Assembly: GCA_964036315.1 (NCBI GenBank)
Contig: OZ038510.1
Span: 81,859,980-81,923,979 of the forward strand
From: Acanthosepion esculentum
Lineage: Eukaryota > Mollusca > Cephalopoda > Sepiida > Sepiidae
DNA length: 64,000 bases
Reading direction: 5' to 3'
The notes beneath the pieces are model-generated. The model did no database searches. It was given only the letters and a program-made list of their open reading frames with translations, and was not told the DNA's origin. How positions within the stretch are numbered: the first letter of the stretch is position 1; every line of letters begins with the position of its first letter. Of this stretch, positions 42,790-53,190 are shown piece after piece. The position numbers and the translations under genes were made by a program.

Positions 42790-43090
42790 GTGACCTCCAG
42801 TTATTGCATATTGATTTTCTAAGCGTAGCTTAGATGTGGCACAAGGCCGAAAGTATAGTGCACCCAGTGAGGATCGAACTTACTATTCAGTCGTAACTTT
42901 ATTTAGCGAGACAAACTTGTTAACCATTACACCTCGCCGTTGTGCCCAAATAGTGATTTTCCACGCATAGCTTAGATTTGGCACAAGGCCGAAAGTAGAG
43001 GGTACCCAGTGAGGATCGAACTCACTACTCAGTCCTAAAGCTTCTAGCGAGACAAGATTGCTAACTATTACACCACCTCGAGGTGCCTTC
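42790..43090 (-). mobile_element. Two tandem SINE T1 copies
   Basis: Complements of the B-box occur as GAGGATCGAACTTACTATTC (42871) and GAGGATCGAACTCACTACTC (43012), with the complement of GGCCTTGTGCCA before each and of TGGTTA..A after. Both lie on the minus strand, about 141 bases apart. Confidence 0.9.
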
Positions 43091-43094
43091 CAGT

Positions 43095-43910
43095 TACTGT
43101 ATATCAGTTCTCGCAAAGTGTCTTTTGTCGAGCGACAAATTTTGCTCGAACGCCTGTCGACCACAAACACTAACACGATATTTTTATCAACCTTTTGTAA
43201 TTCTTGAAGGTCTACCAAGAGTCCATATTTTTTTATAAGGTGTGCTTAGCTCTTGGCTCTCTCAAGGAATTCTGTAATGTTGAATATGCATTTTGGCGAG
43301 GACTTCCAACAAGAGGGCCACTATATTTTCGTATTTGCTTTTACTGCTGCTGTTGTTACTGGAATTAGTTGCCAACACCTTTTCTTGATTTTGGCTATTC
43401 TCGGTCTTCATACATTTCCTTGAATCTGTTTGATCGTCAATATTTTTTAATGGCTACATTCTTTGTAGTCACTGAGTGTCTTTATCGCGAGTGTATTTTT
43501 TTGTTGTTGATTCAAACAGCTCTTTTTTAATTGACCGACGTTTATCGGCCATTTTTGCTTAATTTAAATTTGTCTCTTTTCCCTTTCTGACAAAATAAAT
43601 GAAGTTTTCTTTAAAAAAAAATCTAAATAAATAAGCAACAGAAAATCATAAAGAGATAGAGAAAATTGAAAAGCAAATTTGCGAAGAAAGAAAAGGACCA
43701 ATTGTTGTTATTACGTAAAAAGTTACGCAAATTAAAACAAAGACCTTCTCGAAAAGAAGGAAAACAAATTTAACAATGGAGAAAAAAAAAGACAGGCGAA
43801 AAAGAAACATTTGACGTGAAAAATTGAAAAAAAGCTAAATTTACTGAAACAACATAATTAACCAAAAAGCTTTTCCTTTTTTTTTTTTTTTTTTTAAAAA
43901 AAACAAAGCA
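43095..43910. other. Unassigned AT-rich sequence
   Basis: A-rich with poly-T and poly-A runs near 43880. No gene recognised. Confidence 0.5.
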
Positions 43911-43915
43911 TCTGT

Positions 43916-44390
43916 CTATATTTCTGAGATGAGGTATGATCTACATTATTTACATCATTCGGACTATTGCCCCCATTTTTGTCGCCATGTTTATCACAAC
44001 GTTTCAGCCGTTGTACGCTCCGGCCTTCTTCAGGTGGTTGGAATGTCGAACTGAACCCTTTATTTCGCTCACTGTGCCATGTGTTATCAAGGACACATGG
44101 CACAGTGGATAAAGGCGTTGGTTAGATCCAGTGACAGGACCCAAAAGTGTGAGTTCAATACCCGGTTAAGGCAGTGGAGAACATTCAGAGGGAAATTAAC
44201 AGGATATATCTGATAACTGGCATGGCACGTGGAACTAGGACAGTCTACCCCAGTGAGCGAAATAAAGAGTTCAGTTCGACACTACAACCACCTGAAGAAG
44301 GCCGTAGCGTACAACGGCCGAAACGTTGTGATAAACATGGCGACAAAGATGCGGACAGTAGTCCGAATAATGTAAATAATGAAAAAAAAA
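43916..44390. mobile_element. Head-to-head composite: hammerhead-like tails around a tRNA-like core
   Basis: A minus-oriented tail (43916-44085) has a hammerhead-like motif at 43991-44040. A plus-oriented unit follows: tRNA-like head at 44088-44175 (A-box-like GCACAGTGGATAAAGGC, B-box GAGTTCAATACCC), body, then a motif at 44286-44334. The last reads CAC-CUGAAGA-A-GGCCGU..ACGGCC-GAA-ACGU-U-GUG: stem I 3 bp, stem II 6 bp, a minimal 2-bp stem III, one extra A before stem II. The two halves meet at a 14-bp inverted repeat, CACTGTGCCATGTG / CACATGGCACAGTG. Confidence 0.75.
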
Positions 44391-45560
44391 TATATCATAA
44401 TAAACAAATTATGAAATAAATACAAAAGAAAACTTATTAAAAAGAGACACGGGTAAAAAAGAAAATTCAATTTTTACCAATTAAACAAAATGGCCGACGT
44501 ATCTCGAAAAACAAAAAACAAAATCAAATAGATTAAACAATGAATAAATGGAAAGTAAAAGTTACATTAAAATTAAACTTGGCTTGCGACTGAGAGGAGA
44601 CGAGTAAAAATTAACTTTAGGGCACAAAAACAGAAGTAACACCTAGAAAATTAAAACCAAGATGATTAAGCAAAAAGATATACGAAAAGAATAATTTGGC
44701 GGAGAAAAGAATAAAAGAAACTGAAAAGTTAAACACAATATACACAAAAAGTAAACCAGCAGACTAGTGAAATTAGATGTTACGCTGGCATCAAAAATAT
44801 TAAAACGACTGAAGAAGGGTGAAAAAAATTATAAAAAACAACCATAAAAAAAGAAATAGTCAGTAAAAAAAACAACCCAAAAAACGTAATAATAAGAAAT
44901 GAACATTAAAATATGAGTTCCAACCGGTTAACGACAAAAAAAAAACGTCGTGCGCGTCGAGAGACTAGAATCGGTCTGTGTAAGCTTCAACGACCTCTCG
45001 ACTGTCTTTAACGGACTTTGTAGTTCTTTATTTAAGGCGTCTTTCCTAATTCAATTGTGTTACCAGGGGTGTGTTATTTACCCCATAACAGAAGGACAAC
45101 ACATTTCACATCCGGGATAGAGCCTATGAAAAAGCAGATCCGTGTCTTTTCCAATGACATTGTTACTAAGTAAACATTAGTCAGCCTCAACCAAAACTCG
45201 AAATCTGTTTGCTGATTACATTTTCTATGTTGACAACCATTGAAAAAAACAAAAAACAAAAAAAACAAAACAAAACAAAAAACGCTCTTTTAATCTTACC
45301 AGAAAGATATAAGTTCATATTAGCGCTTCCTACCGCTATGCCAATCTTTTATAGCTAGAACACGCCCTCGTCCATCCATGGAATTGAATCACCGACATTC
45401 TTCACCGCCCCCACCCGTATTCCAATTGTAATGAGGAATTTCGTCAAAGAATTCTTTTCTAGAGAACTGCTAATTTGAGTAGCAAATACCTACATTGCCG
45501 TCAATCACTTTAACCTTCATCATCAAAAATTTTACTTCCTTCTACCTTCTTTCAGGTTCA
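44391..45560. other. Unassigned A-rich sequence
   Basis: Long A-rich stretch with no open frame of interest. A run of AAAC units lies near 45250-45285. Confidence 0.5.
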
Positions 45561-45564
45561 TATA

Positions 45565-46150
45565 ATAAGAGTTGATAGGTTCGCTCGCCTATCACCCGGT
45601 TCACACTCCTCCCTAGTCTTTTGAACAGAAGTATAGGATTAGAGGATTATCTCTTGTTTCCTATTTAGGATTGGGTTTCTGGTCCCTTCTAAAGTCTACT
45701 TCAACTCTGTATTTCAAACATCTCCGTCGGAACTCTGAAATCGAATTTAATTAACATACTAATTTTTTTCCACTCATTATGAATAGCTAGGGTTGCCTAT
45801 CGTCCGGTTCTAGCTCCTCCCCGACTTTTGACCAGAATTAGACATTTATTGCTTGTTTCCTGTTTAGGATTGGGGTTCTGGACCCTTCTAAAGTCTACTT
45901 TAACTCTGTACTAATGTCTCCGTCTGAACTGTGAAATTTTATTTACTAATTTTTCCCCTAAATAGATATAGATAAGTTTGCCTACCGCCCGGTTCACACT
46001 CCTCCCCGATCTTTTGAAGAGAATTAGACGTTTATCATTTGTTTAGTGTAGGGTTTCCTGTTCATTCTAAAATGTTTTCACTCTCTTTCACTTTTAGTAG
46101 CCCCTTCCGTCTTACTGGAATTGTTACCTTGCTTGGGGTGAAGCGAGTAA
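45565..46150. repeat. Three diverged ~175-220-bp tandem units (repeat R45)
   Basis: CCTATCACCCGGTTCACACT recurs as CCTATCGTCCGGTTCTAGCT and CCTACCGCCCGGTTCACACT, each followed by a CTTTTGA..AGAATTAGA block and GGATTGGG.TTCTGG. The last unit runs into CTTACTGGAATTGTTACCTT, like the family J LINE 3' end. Further copies lie at 58700-59180 and 60890-61110. Confidence 0.8.
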
Positions 46151-47325
46151 AAATGAAAATCACCCGCCTTATTCAGTAACCCTTTACAAGGCGTGTTAAT
46201 GGAGCCTTGAATTGGGTGAACTTGAGTAAAAAAAGAATATTAAATAATAAATCGGCCTTTCAAGCGTTTTTTTTTTAAACCGTTGTAGAAACGATTGAAG
46301 TTCTTTTTTTAAAAAAAAAAATTTTTTTATCGTTTGTGCATTTAGTTCACTGTATTACGACATTTGAAAGTCATAGTCAATTTTTTTTCTTCTGAAGTTA
46401 AGATGATCAAAACCCTGGAGTCGATCTATCATCTGACCAAGCCTTAACAGGTATAAAGATGGCTTCTGTCAGTATCTCAAAAACCAAACATATATCTTTT
46501 CTCTTATCACTGATCAGACACTGAGTTATCTCCAGTCACCATGAACGTTTGCACGCCCAAACGATGTCCGCTTTGAGCGTCTATTGTCTTTCGAATTCTC
46601 TCCATTCTCCAAGAGGAATAGATATACAAATTATATACTTTTTTTGTAAACAAGCTGACAAGTATTGCCTGCTTACTAGTTTGCTTTAGTAAGATTTTAG
46701 CACCCACTACCATTTGCCCACCCCAAACCTCAAGTGAAAATTAAATATACGACTAGCAGCATGGCCCGGCGTTGCCCGGGCTTGATTCAAAAATCGTACG
46801 ACTCATACAGCAATCGCTATCACTTGACTTAAAATAATTTTGCACTTTCTTGCCTTTAAAGGAGTGTCTTTTGCCGTGCCGATGTTGCTACATGCCTTAC
46901 TTCTTGCCTATCTCACACTGCGAATTTTTTCTAAGCTCTATACTAAACATTAAATCTGTTACGAAAAAAGAACTAAACAAAATGAACACAAAACGATCAA
47001 ATTTAAAAAAGGACTCGTAACTGGAAAAACCGAATGAAAAAAGAATGTTAACAACAAATACTTTTTCACACCCAACCCAGTTCTGCGGAATCAGAATCAA
47101 CGTTGAGTTTAAGCAAGCGAATGAGCCAATTGGAGTAAAGTGCCATGCAGATTTAAATTTTTCCAACTTGTGACGAATGCAGCTATCGATTTTTTTTGCA
47201 TGCTAGTTAACATTCGTGTCAGTCAGCTGTTGGCTAGCACGCTGGTCAATAGAATCTTCCTGCCTATTCGTGGCAGCCAGCTATAGGCTCTCACTCTGGT
47301 AAAGAGGTGTGTTTGAGGAAAGGAT
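46151..47325. other. Mostly unassigned; one GC-rich motif
   Basis: At 46755-46785 the phrase GACTAGCAGCATGGCCCGGC followed by GTTGCCCGGGC stands out from the AT-rich surroundings. I associate similar phrases with a widespread animal repeat but cannot name it. No gene seen; frames of 68 and 89 codons lack domains. Confidence 0.4.
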
Positions 47326-47329
47326 AAAG

Positions 47330-47800
47330 AGAAGGACGGGTATCAAGATCAAGGCATCAGAATATGTCGATTGACATTACATTTGAATACTTGAAGATTA
47401 TAGCTATCAGGGAAGCAACTAAGAGGAAGGGGGTTTCACTGTCGGGAAGTGCGCGATAAGATGCTGTTGGAGTAGAAGAGACAGCTACATTTAACCTTTT
47501 CGACAGTGAAAGTGTAGGATTAAGATGTCGGCCTAGAAGCACGCTTAAATTCATGCAGTTGGGCTACTAGTGAAAGTATCTTGTCAGAGTAATTACCATG
47601 AAAATATTTGTAGAAAAGACATAGGGAGGCCACATTACGTCTGTGAGAAAGTGACTGTAGACGAGATGCCCGATCAGGACCTATCACATTGCATATCTGT
47701 CTCTGGATTTTGTAGTGGACCTCAAGATGAACAGCGGTGATACCAGACCATGTATGGCAACAGTATTCAATACAAGGATGAATAGTTGAAAAATTAAGTT
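47330..47800 (-). mobile_element. LINE family J 3' end
   Basis: The minus strand gives RLNVAVSSTPTASYRALPDS and FKYSNVMSI, nearly matching the plus-strand copy at 15740-16100, and upstream (47580-47790) the His-Arg-Arg-Asn and IQ(R)..GPD segments in broken frames. The upstream end touches the hammerhead-like array. Confidence 0.7.
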
Positions 47801-47807
47801 AAAATAG

Positions 47808-48705
47808 CCCATCTCAGAAGTATAGACAGATCCGAAGAAGTCCGGAGAATACAAGGGTCGAAACGTCGTTAATGCGACAGTAAATATGAGGACAACAGAC
47901 CGAAGAATGTGAATAGTGAAAATAACTCATCTCAGACGTATAAACAGATCCTGAAAAAGGCTGTAGCGTACAACGGGCGAAACGTTGTGAATGTGACAAT
48001 TAATATGAGGACAATAGTCCGAATAATGTAAATAGTGTAAATGGTAAAAATAAGTCGTCTCAGAAATATAGCCATATCCTGAAGAAGGCTGGATCGTACA
48101 AGGGTCGAAACGTCGTGAATGTGACACTATATATGAGGACAAAAATTTGAACACTGAAAATAGTTAAAATACCTCATCTCAGAAATATAGACTGATCCTG
48201 AAGAAGGCCAGAGCGTACAATGGTCGAAACGTCGTGAATGTGACACTAAATATGAGAAAAAAGTTCGAACGCTGTAAATAGTGTAAATAGTTAAAATGAC
48301 TCATCTCATAAATGTAACCGGATCCTGAAGAAGGCTGGAGCGTATAACGGTCGAAACGTCGTGAATGTGACAGTAAATATGAGGACAACAGTCCGGATAA
48401 TGTAAATAGTGTAAATGGTTAAAATACCTCATCTCAGAAATATAGTCAGATCCTGAAGAAGGCTGGAGCGTACAAGGGATGAAACATCGTGAATGTGACA
48501 GTAAATATGAAAGCAACACCCCGAACAATATAATTACTTAAAATACCTCATCTCAGAAAAATATAGACAGATCATGAAGAAAGCCGGAGCGTACAACGGC
48601 CGAATCGTAGTAAATATGGCAAATAAAGATGAAGAGAACAGTCCGAACAATGTAAATATTGTAAGTAGTTAAATGACTCATCTCATAAATATAGACAGAT
48701 GCCAA
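47808..48705 (+). repeat. 118/128-bp tandem array with hammerhead-like motifs
   Basis: Units begin at about 47808, 47926, 48054, 48172, 48300, 48428, 48547 and 48677 (last partial), so spacing switches between 118-119 and 128-130. Each has CTCATCTCAGAAATATAGAC, then a motif such as CCTGAAGAAGGCTGGAGCGT and CGGTCGAAACGTCGTGA. CUGAAGA, a stem II that pairs with wobbles, GAAA and a GUC triplet with a 2-bp stem III are present, but bases that should form stem I do not pair. The tail equals that of the composite at 58270-58580. Confidence 0.8.
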
Positions 48706-48849
48706 CAGTAATTTTAATCCGGATTAGTATTCTTACCACTACACAACGATGACTTTTATTCCCGCCTACATTTTCTATCGCCAAGTAATAATTTTGCAGT
48801 GTGAATCAAATATATTACTAAGTAGTACTGGTCAAACGTACTAATTCTG

Positions 48850-49640
48850 TTTTAATCATGTCAGTCCATGGATGGAAATAAAGCCACTAAGACACAAGGC
48901 GCCACAGAGTGTGACAGAATAAGAAAAAAGAGAAACATTTATTAAGGAGTGAGAACAATAGAAGAGGAATCAAGAAGACGGTAGATAAAGAACAAAGAAT
49001 GGTGGAGAGACAAGATGGCCAACGACTCAAAGGGACACGGCAAATACGTCTTTTGCAGTTTTATTTTAATCATATCACACCATGGAAGGAAGTAAACCCG
49101 CTAAGACTCAAGGGGGTCACAAAGCGTGAAAGAATAAGAAAAAAGAGAAACATTTATTAAGGAGTGAGAACAATAGAAGAGGAATCAAGAAGACAGTAGA
49201 TAAAGAACAGGGAATGGTGGAGAGACACGATGGCCAACGACTCGAAGGGACACGGCAAATACGTCTTTTGCTGTTTTTATTTTAATCATATCACCCCAGG
49301 GAAGGCAGTAAAGCCACTAAGACACAAGGGGGTCACAGAGCGTGAAAGAATAAGAAAAAAGAGAAACATTTATTAAGGAGTGAGAACAATAGAAGAGGAA
49401 TCAAGAAGACAGTAGATAAAGAACAGGGAATGGTGGAGAGACACGATGGCCAACGACTCGAAGGGACACGGCAAATACGTCTTTTGCTGTTTTTATTTTA
49501 ATCATATCACCCCAGGGAAGGCAGTAAAGCCACTAAGACACAAGGGGGTCACAAAGCGTGAAAGAATAAGAAAAAAGAGAAACATATTAAAGAATAATAG
49601 AAGAGTAATCAAGAAGACAATAGATGACGATCGACATTGC
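48850..49640. repeat. 219-bp tandem array of a LINE-LINE chimera
   Basis: CACTAAGACACAAGG-type blocks recur near 48886, 49098, 49317 and 49537, about 219 bases apart, with units nearly identical in the middle. One half of the unit is the complement of the family J 3' UTR (minus strand); the other half is GGAGAGACACGATGGCCAAC with GGGACACGGCA, the plus-strand 3' end of family E. So two LINE ends in opposite orientation were joined and then amplified together. Confidence 0.85.
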
Positions 49641-49992
49641 ATTTAAATTTTAAAGATTAAAGTTAACTGGAAAGCATGGAACCGGAAGGGAGTTCCACAA
49701 CCGAGAAGTGCAAGAAAAGAAACTCTTAGCATATAATTTACGGTTACATCTAGCCAATTCAACTGTTAATTAATTGATGAGACCTAGTCGCCAATCTAGT
49801 ACTGCGCTGTAACTCATAAAGTTCAGGCACCATAGAGGAATGCTTATCAGAGCATTTACCATGAAAGTATTTATGAAAAAATGTACAGGAAAGATACTTT
49901 ACGGCGGTGAGAAAGAGACTGAAGCCGAATTGCCAGGTCAGGACCAATAATATAACTGAGTTTTTGGTTTTTATTAAGAATTTCCAAACAAA
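49641..49992 (-). mobile_element. LINE family J 3' end
   Basis: Minus-strand codons read YFHGKCSDKHSSMVPELYEL and QRSTRLATRSHQL, plus a 5' part with LSHRRK-like residues, and the 3' part joins the 219-bp array. Frames are broken. Confidence 0.7.
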
Positions 49993-50236
49993 CACTAGAT
50001 ATTTCAAACGCCTTTGACAAAGTGTGGCAAAAAGGATTGCTGTTCAAGTTCTTTTGTTATGGAATTACTGAAAGTATCTTGTCAATAATAAAGAGTCCTT
50101 CCTTGATGGGTAGGTCCCTGACGGCAGTTGTTAACGTCCAGTCCTCCGCGGCTCTAGCAATCAACGCAAGCTTCCTCAAGGTTTTCCTTCTCGGACCAAC
50201 CCTCTTTTTACATTACATAAAAGATCCTCCTGTGAA
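49993..50236 (+). mobile_element. LINE RT palm fragment
   Basis: The plus strand encodes LDISNAFDKVWQKGLLFKFF, YGITESILSIIKS, then LLGPTLFLHYIKD: RT motifs around the first catalytic aspartate (AFDKVW) and the PQGSVLGP-like block, degenerated to FLKVFLLGP. It lies head-to-head with the minus-strand LINE tail that ends at 49992, so two copies are joined here. Jockey/CR1-like style. Confidence 0.75.
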
Positions 50237-50425
50237 TATATATTTATCTATATATATATATATGATGATGGTATAACGATACATATGTGCACCTTTAAGG
50301 CCCTAGATGACCAAAGATTGGCAGCTGATCGCTCTCGATTTAGTTGTAAAATCTTAAAGAGGGGTGGGGGAACTTGCTGGTTACATTCAAATGCCCCCCC
50401 CCCCACCAAAAAAAAATTTGGCATC
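50237..50425. other. Unassigned, with C-rich run
   Basis: Holds a short TA run (50252-50263) and a C11 run at 50394-50404. No gene. Confidence 0.5.
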
Positions 50426-50429
50426 ATTT

Positions 50430-50965
50430 TAAAAGCAATTATCTTGAAAACTACTAAGTCCAACTCAATGAAATTGAAGAGTTTAGTTGCTGAACATCTT
50501 AAATTTATTCAGGGACCGATTTTAGAAGTGTTCAATATGTGCACCGCCTGTGACACGGCACACGTCAAATCGGTAGTTAAGCTCTTGCCAAACACGTTGT
50601 AGCATGACTACGGTAACATTAAACAGTACGGAAGTGATTCTCTGCTTGAGGGCATCAATGCTAGCAGAAAAAAGCGGGGGACATAGACCTGTCCCTTCAC
50701 ATATCCCCATAAAATAAATCACGCAGGGATAGGTCCGGTGACCGCGGAGGCCACTTCATCAGAAAACTGTCCTCATCTCCACCACGCCCGATCCATCTCT
50801 CTGGCAGATTCTCTCTGTGATAACGAAAATAAAACATTAAATATAAATTTTTGATCTCTTTCTATACATTCTGTGAAAATTTGAAGTTATTTCAACAAGA
50901 ATTGCCAAAATTATTGGCCTTCGAAATTATGTCAAATTTTGGGGGACACCCTGCACTTCTCTAGT
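50430..50965 (-). mobile_element. Tc1/mariner-like transposase remnant, copy A
   Basis: The minus strand encodes KWPPRSPDLSLRDLFLWGYV and, after a frame break, ALKQRITSVLFNVTVVMLQR, then VWQELNYRFDVCRVTGGAHI and a stop. This is the C-terminal end of a mariner-type DDE transposase, with the SPDL(S/T) motif that holds the last acidic residue. N-terminal helix-turn-helix domains and the first two acidic residues are missing. The right border carries GGGGGACACCCTGCA. Confidence 0.8.
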
Positions 50966-51269
50966 TTTTTAACGGTACAGGTCATTTTCGTTTTCTTTAG
51001 AAAGAATAGGTATTTTTATTATTTTTTAGTTATTTTTATTTTAGATATTTTACTTGTCGTAGTTTGAAAAGCAAGATTTTTTTTCGACGACAGTGTTGTC
51101 TAGATAAAAGTTCCCAGATTACTGAAGCAGAAAATAGAAACAATTGAAATTTCAAAATGAGATATTTCTGCCGTTTTTATGGAATAGTCAAATAAGTTTA
51201 AATATAATTTCATATATTTGTGACTACCGACAAAATAAAATTGAATTAAATAATTACTCCGTTGCCAAA

Positions 51270-51750
51270 GATTTCTTTATATTCAATAGATTATTATAGG
51301 ACCGATTCCATAAGTGTTTAATATATGCACTGCCTGTGACACGTCACATATCAAGTCGGTAGTTAAGCTCTTGCCAAATACGCTGATGTTAATGATGGTC
51401 CACAAGATAGATCCTTTAGCCCTGCATAAGCAGACTTCCTCTTTAAATTTTTGGTATCAAATCTAAATTTGTCTGCCAGTTGGAGAATTTCTTCCAAATT
51501 TTGCATTGAAGGCACGCTGAACAGTGTTGGGTGACTGTGTATGAGCATAATCCAAAACGCAAAATGACTTCTCTTTGGACGTGAACGGCATGGCTCAACA
51601 TGAAAACAGAACAAAAATATGACATTAAATATGAAATTTTGATCTTTTTCGATACATTCTGTGAAAATTCGAGGTTATTTTATCAAGAATTGCCAAAATT
51701 ATTGTCCTGCGAATGATGTCAAATGTTTTGGGACGCCCTGTATTTGAGAT
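51270..51750 (-). mobile_element. Mariner-like deletion derivative, copy B
   Basis: The plus-strand start at 51290-51380 repeats the extreme transposase C-terminus of copy A (complement: GTCGGTAGTTAAGCTCTTGC). The middle then switches to a different segment (51380-51620) with minus-strand codons that look like the N-terminal part of the same transposase (REVILRFGLCSYTVTQHCS). The end, GGGACGCCCTGTA at 51734, matches copy A. Internally deleted and nonautonomous. Confidence 0.65.
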
Positions 51751-51819
51751 TAACAACTTTTTAACAAAAAATATTGCAATGACAATTAAAAATATGAATA
51801 CAAGTCATTATTTATAGAA

Positions 51820-51975
51820 GTAAGATTGTATAAATGATCTTGAAAACTGCTACGTCGAGCTCAATGAAATTGAACAGTTTAGGTGTTGAACATCATAAGT
51901 TTATTATGGGACTGACTTCATAAGGGTTCACTGCCTGTGACACGGCACATCTCGGGTCGGTAGTGGGGACCCGAG
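51820..51975 (-). mobile_element. Mariner-like end fragment, copy C
   Basis: Repeats the left border of copy A: CTTGAAAACTGCTACGTCGA, CTCAATGAAATTGAACAGTT, ending near CGGGTCGGTAG. Only the terminal 150 bases remain. Confidence 0.75.
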
Positions 51976-52815
51976 TGTTTTCACCAGGGCCGCTGGTCTT
52001 TGCTGGTCTTAGCTTGTCCAAGCTGGTCGGAGATGGTCATAGCTAGTCATAGCTGGTCATAGCTTGTCGAAGCTGGGCGGAGCTGGTCATAGCTAGACGT
52101 AGCCATGATACCACCAGCGCAGGGACGAATCCCTACACCAAGCAAGTATCGAGTGAAGCTCTCAACCTGAAGGCCGATCAAGCGAGCGATCTGCGAACAG
52201 ATACTACGCTTTGATCCGGGCCTCCAGGCCGTGGATTTACTTGACCTCCCACACGGTCAGGTTGTGACACAAGGTCGGGGTTTAACGTGGGACGGGAGGG
52301 GGAGTGGACCCGGGTTTTCACCCGGGCCGCAGTGCTTTAGCTGGTCTTAGCTTGTCCAAGCTGGTCATAGCTCGTCAGACGTAGCCCCGATACTACCAGC
52401 GCAGGGACGAATCTCTGCGACCGGTCTGTATCAGTGATCGCTCCCGGCCTAAAGGCGATCATTCAGCGAGTAATCTGCGAACAGATACTACACGGGATTT
52501 ACTTGACCTCCCACAGGGCCAGGTTGTGACACAAGGTCGAGTTTAATGTGGGAAGGGGAGGGGGAATGGACCCGAGTTTTCACCCGGGTCGCAGTGCTTT
52601 GGCTTTAGCTAGTCATAGCTGGTCTTAGCTGGTCATAGCTTGTCCAAGCTGGTCTTTAGCTGGTCATAGCTAGTCTTAGCTGCGATACTACCAGCGCAGG
52701 GACGAATCCCTGCCGCCGGCCTGTATCGGAGAAGGAATCCCGGCCCCATAGGCGATCATTCAGTGAGTAATCTGCGAACAGATACTACACTTTGATCCAG
52801 GTCTCCAGGCCGAGC
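51976..52815. repeat. GC-rich tandem array, 282-295-bp unit, three copies
   Basis: ACCAGCGCAGGGACGAATC starts at 52113, 52395 and 52690. Each unit contains a stretch of ~10-bp subrepeats AGCTGGTCAT/AGCTTGTCCA, then TAATCTGCGAACAGATACTA, then ACACAAGGTCG and a G-rich GGGAGGGGGA segment. ACCCGGGTTTTCACCCGGG forms a hairpin. It is sharply richer in GC than its surroundings; no coding signal. Confidence 0.9.
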
Positions 52816-53190
52816 AACTCCACTTAAAACATTCTCTGTGCTCGTACATTGCATACACAAACGATGTTGGGTTTCGAGTGGTCAAGTTTTAATGGGAAAA
52901 TCTTGGAGTTGATATTATGTCCGATAAAAAACGATTATCGCAAAAGGAACATATTTTCTTGGCTGGCTTCTCACTTATGTTTCCTCACATCTTAATCTAA
53001 GGATGTTTAACTTCTACCTTTTCAAGTGAATAAAAAATGAAAAATAAATAAATGAAGGCTATTGTTTTCCTCTTTTTTTTCTGCGTAGCGCTGACAGACA
53101 TCAACTCTACAAATACAACAAACGTTTGCATATTAATAGAAATACGCTATAAAACAGAGGCAGAAAAAAAGGTTTCGCCCTTTACTATTG
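52816..53190. other. Unassigned AT-rich sequence
   Basis: No gene recognised. Confidence 0.5.

Noticed and set aside
47808..48705. CRISPR-like array of repeats and spacers
   Set aside because: Whole 118-130-bp units are similar along their length, with no short constant repeat and unique spacers, and the setting is eukaryotic.
47808..48705. Fully active hammerheads in every unit
   Set aside because: Bases that should form stem I do not pair in these units, and some have lost core bases, so only the motif is claimed.
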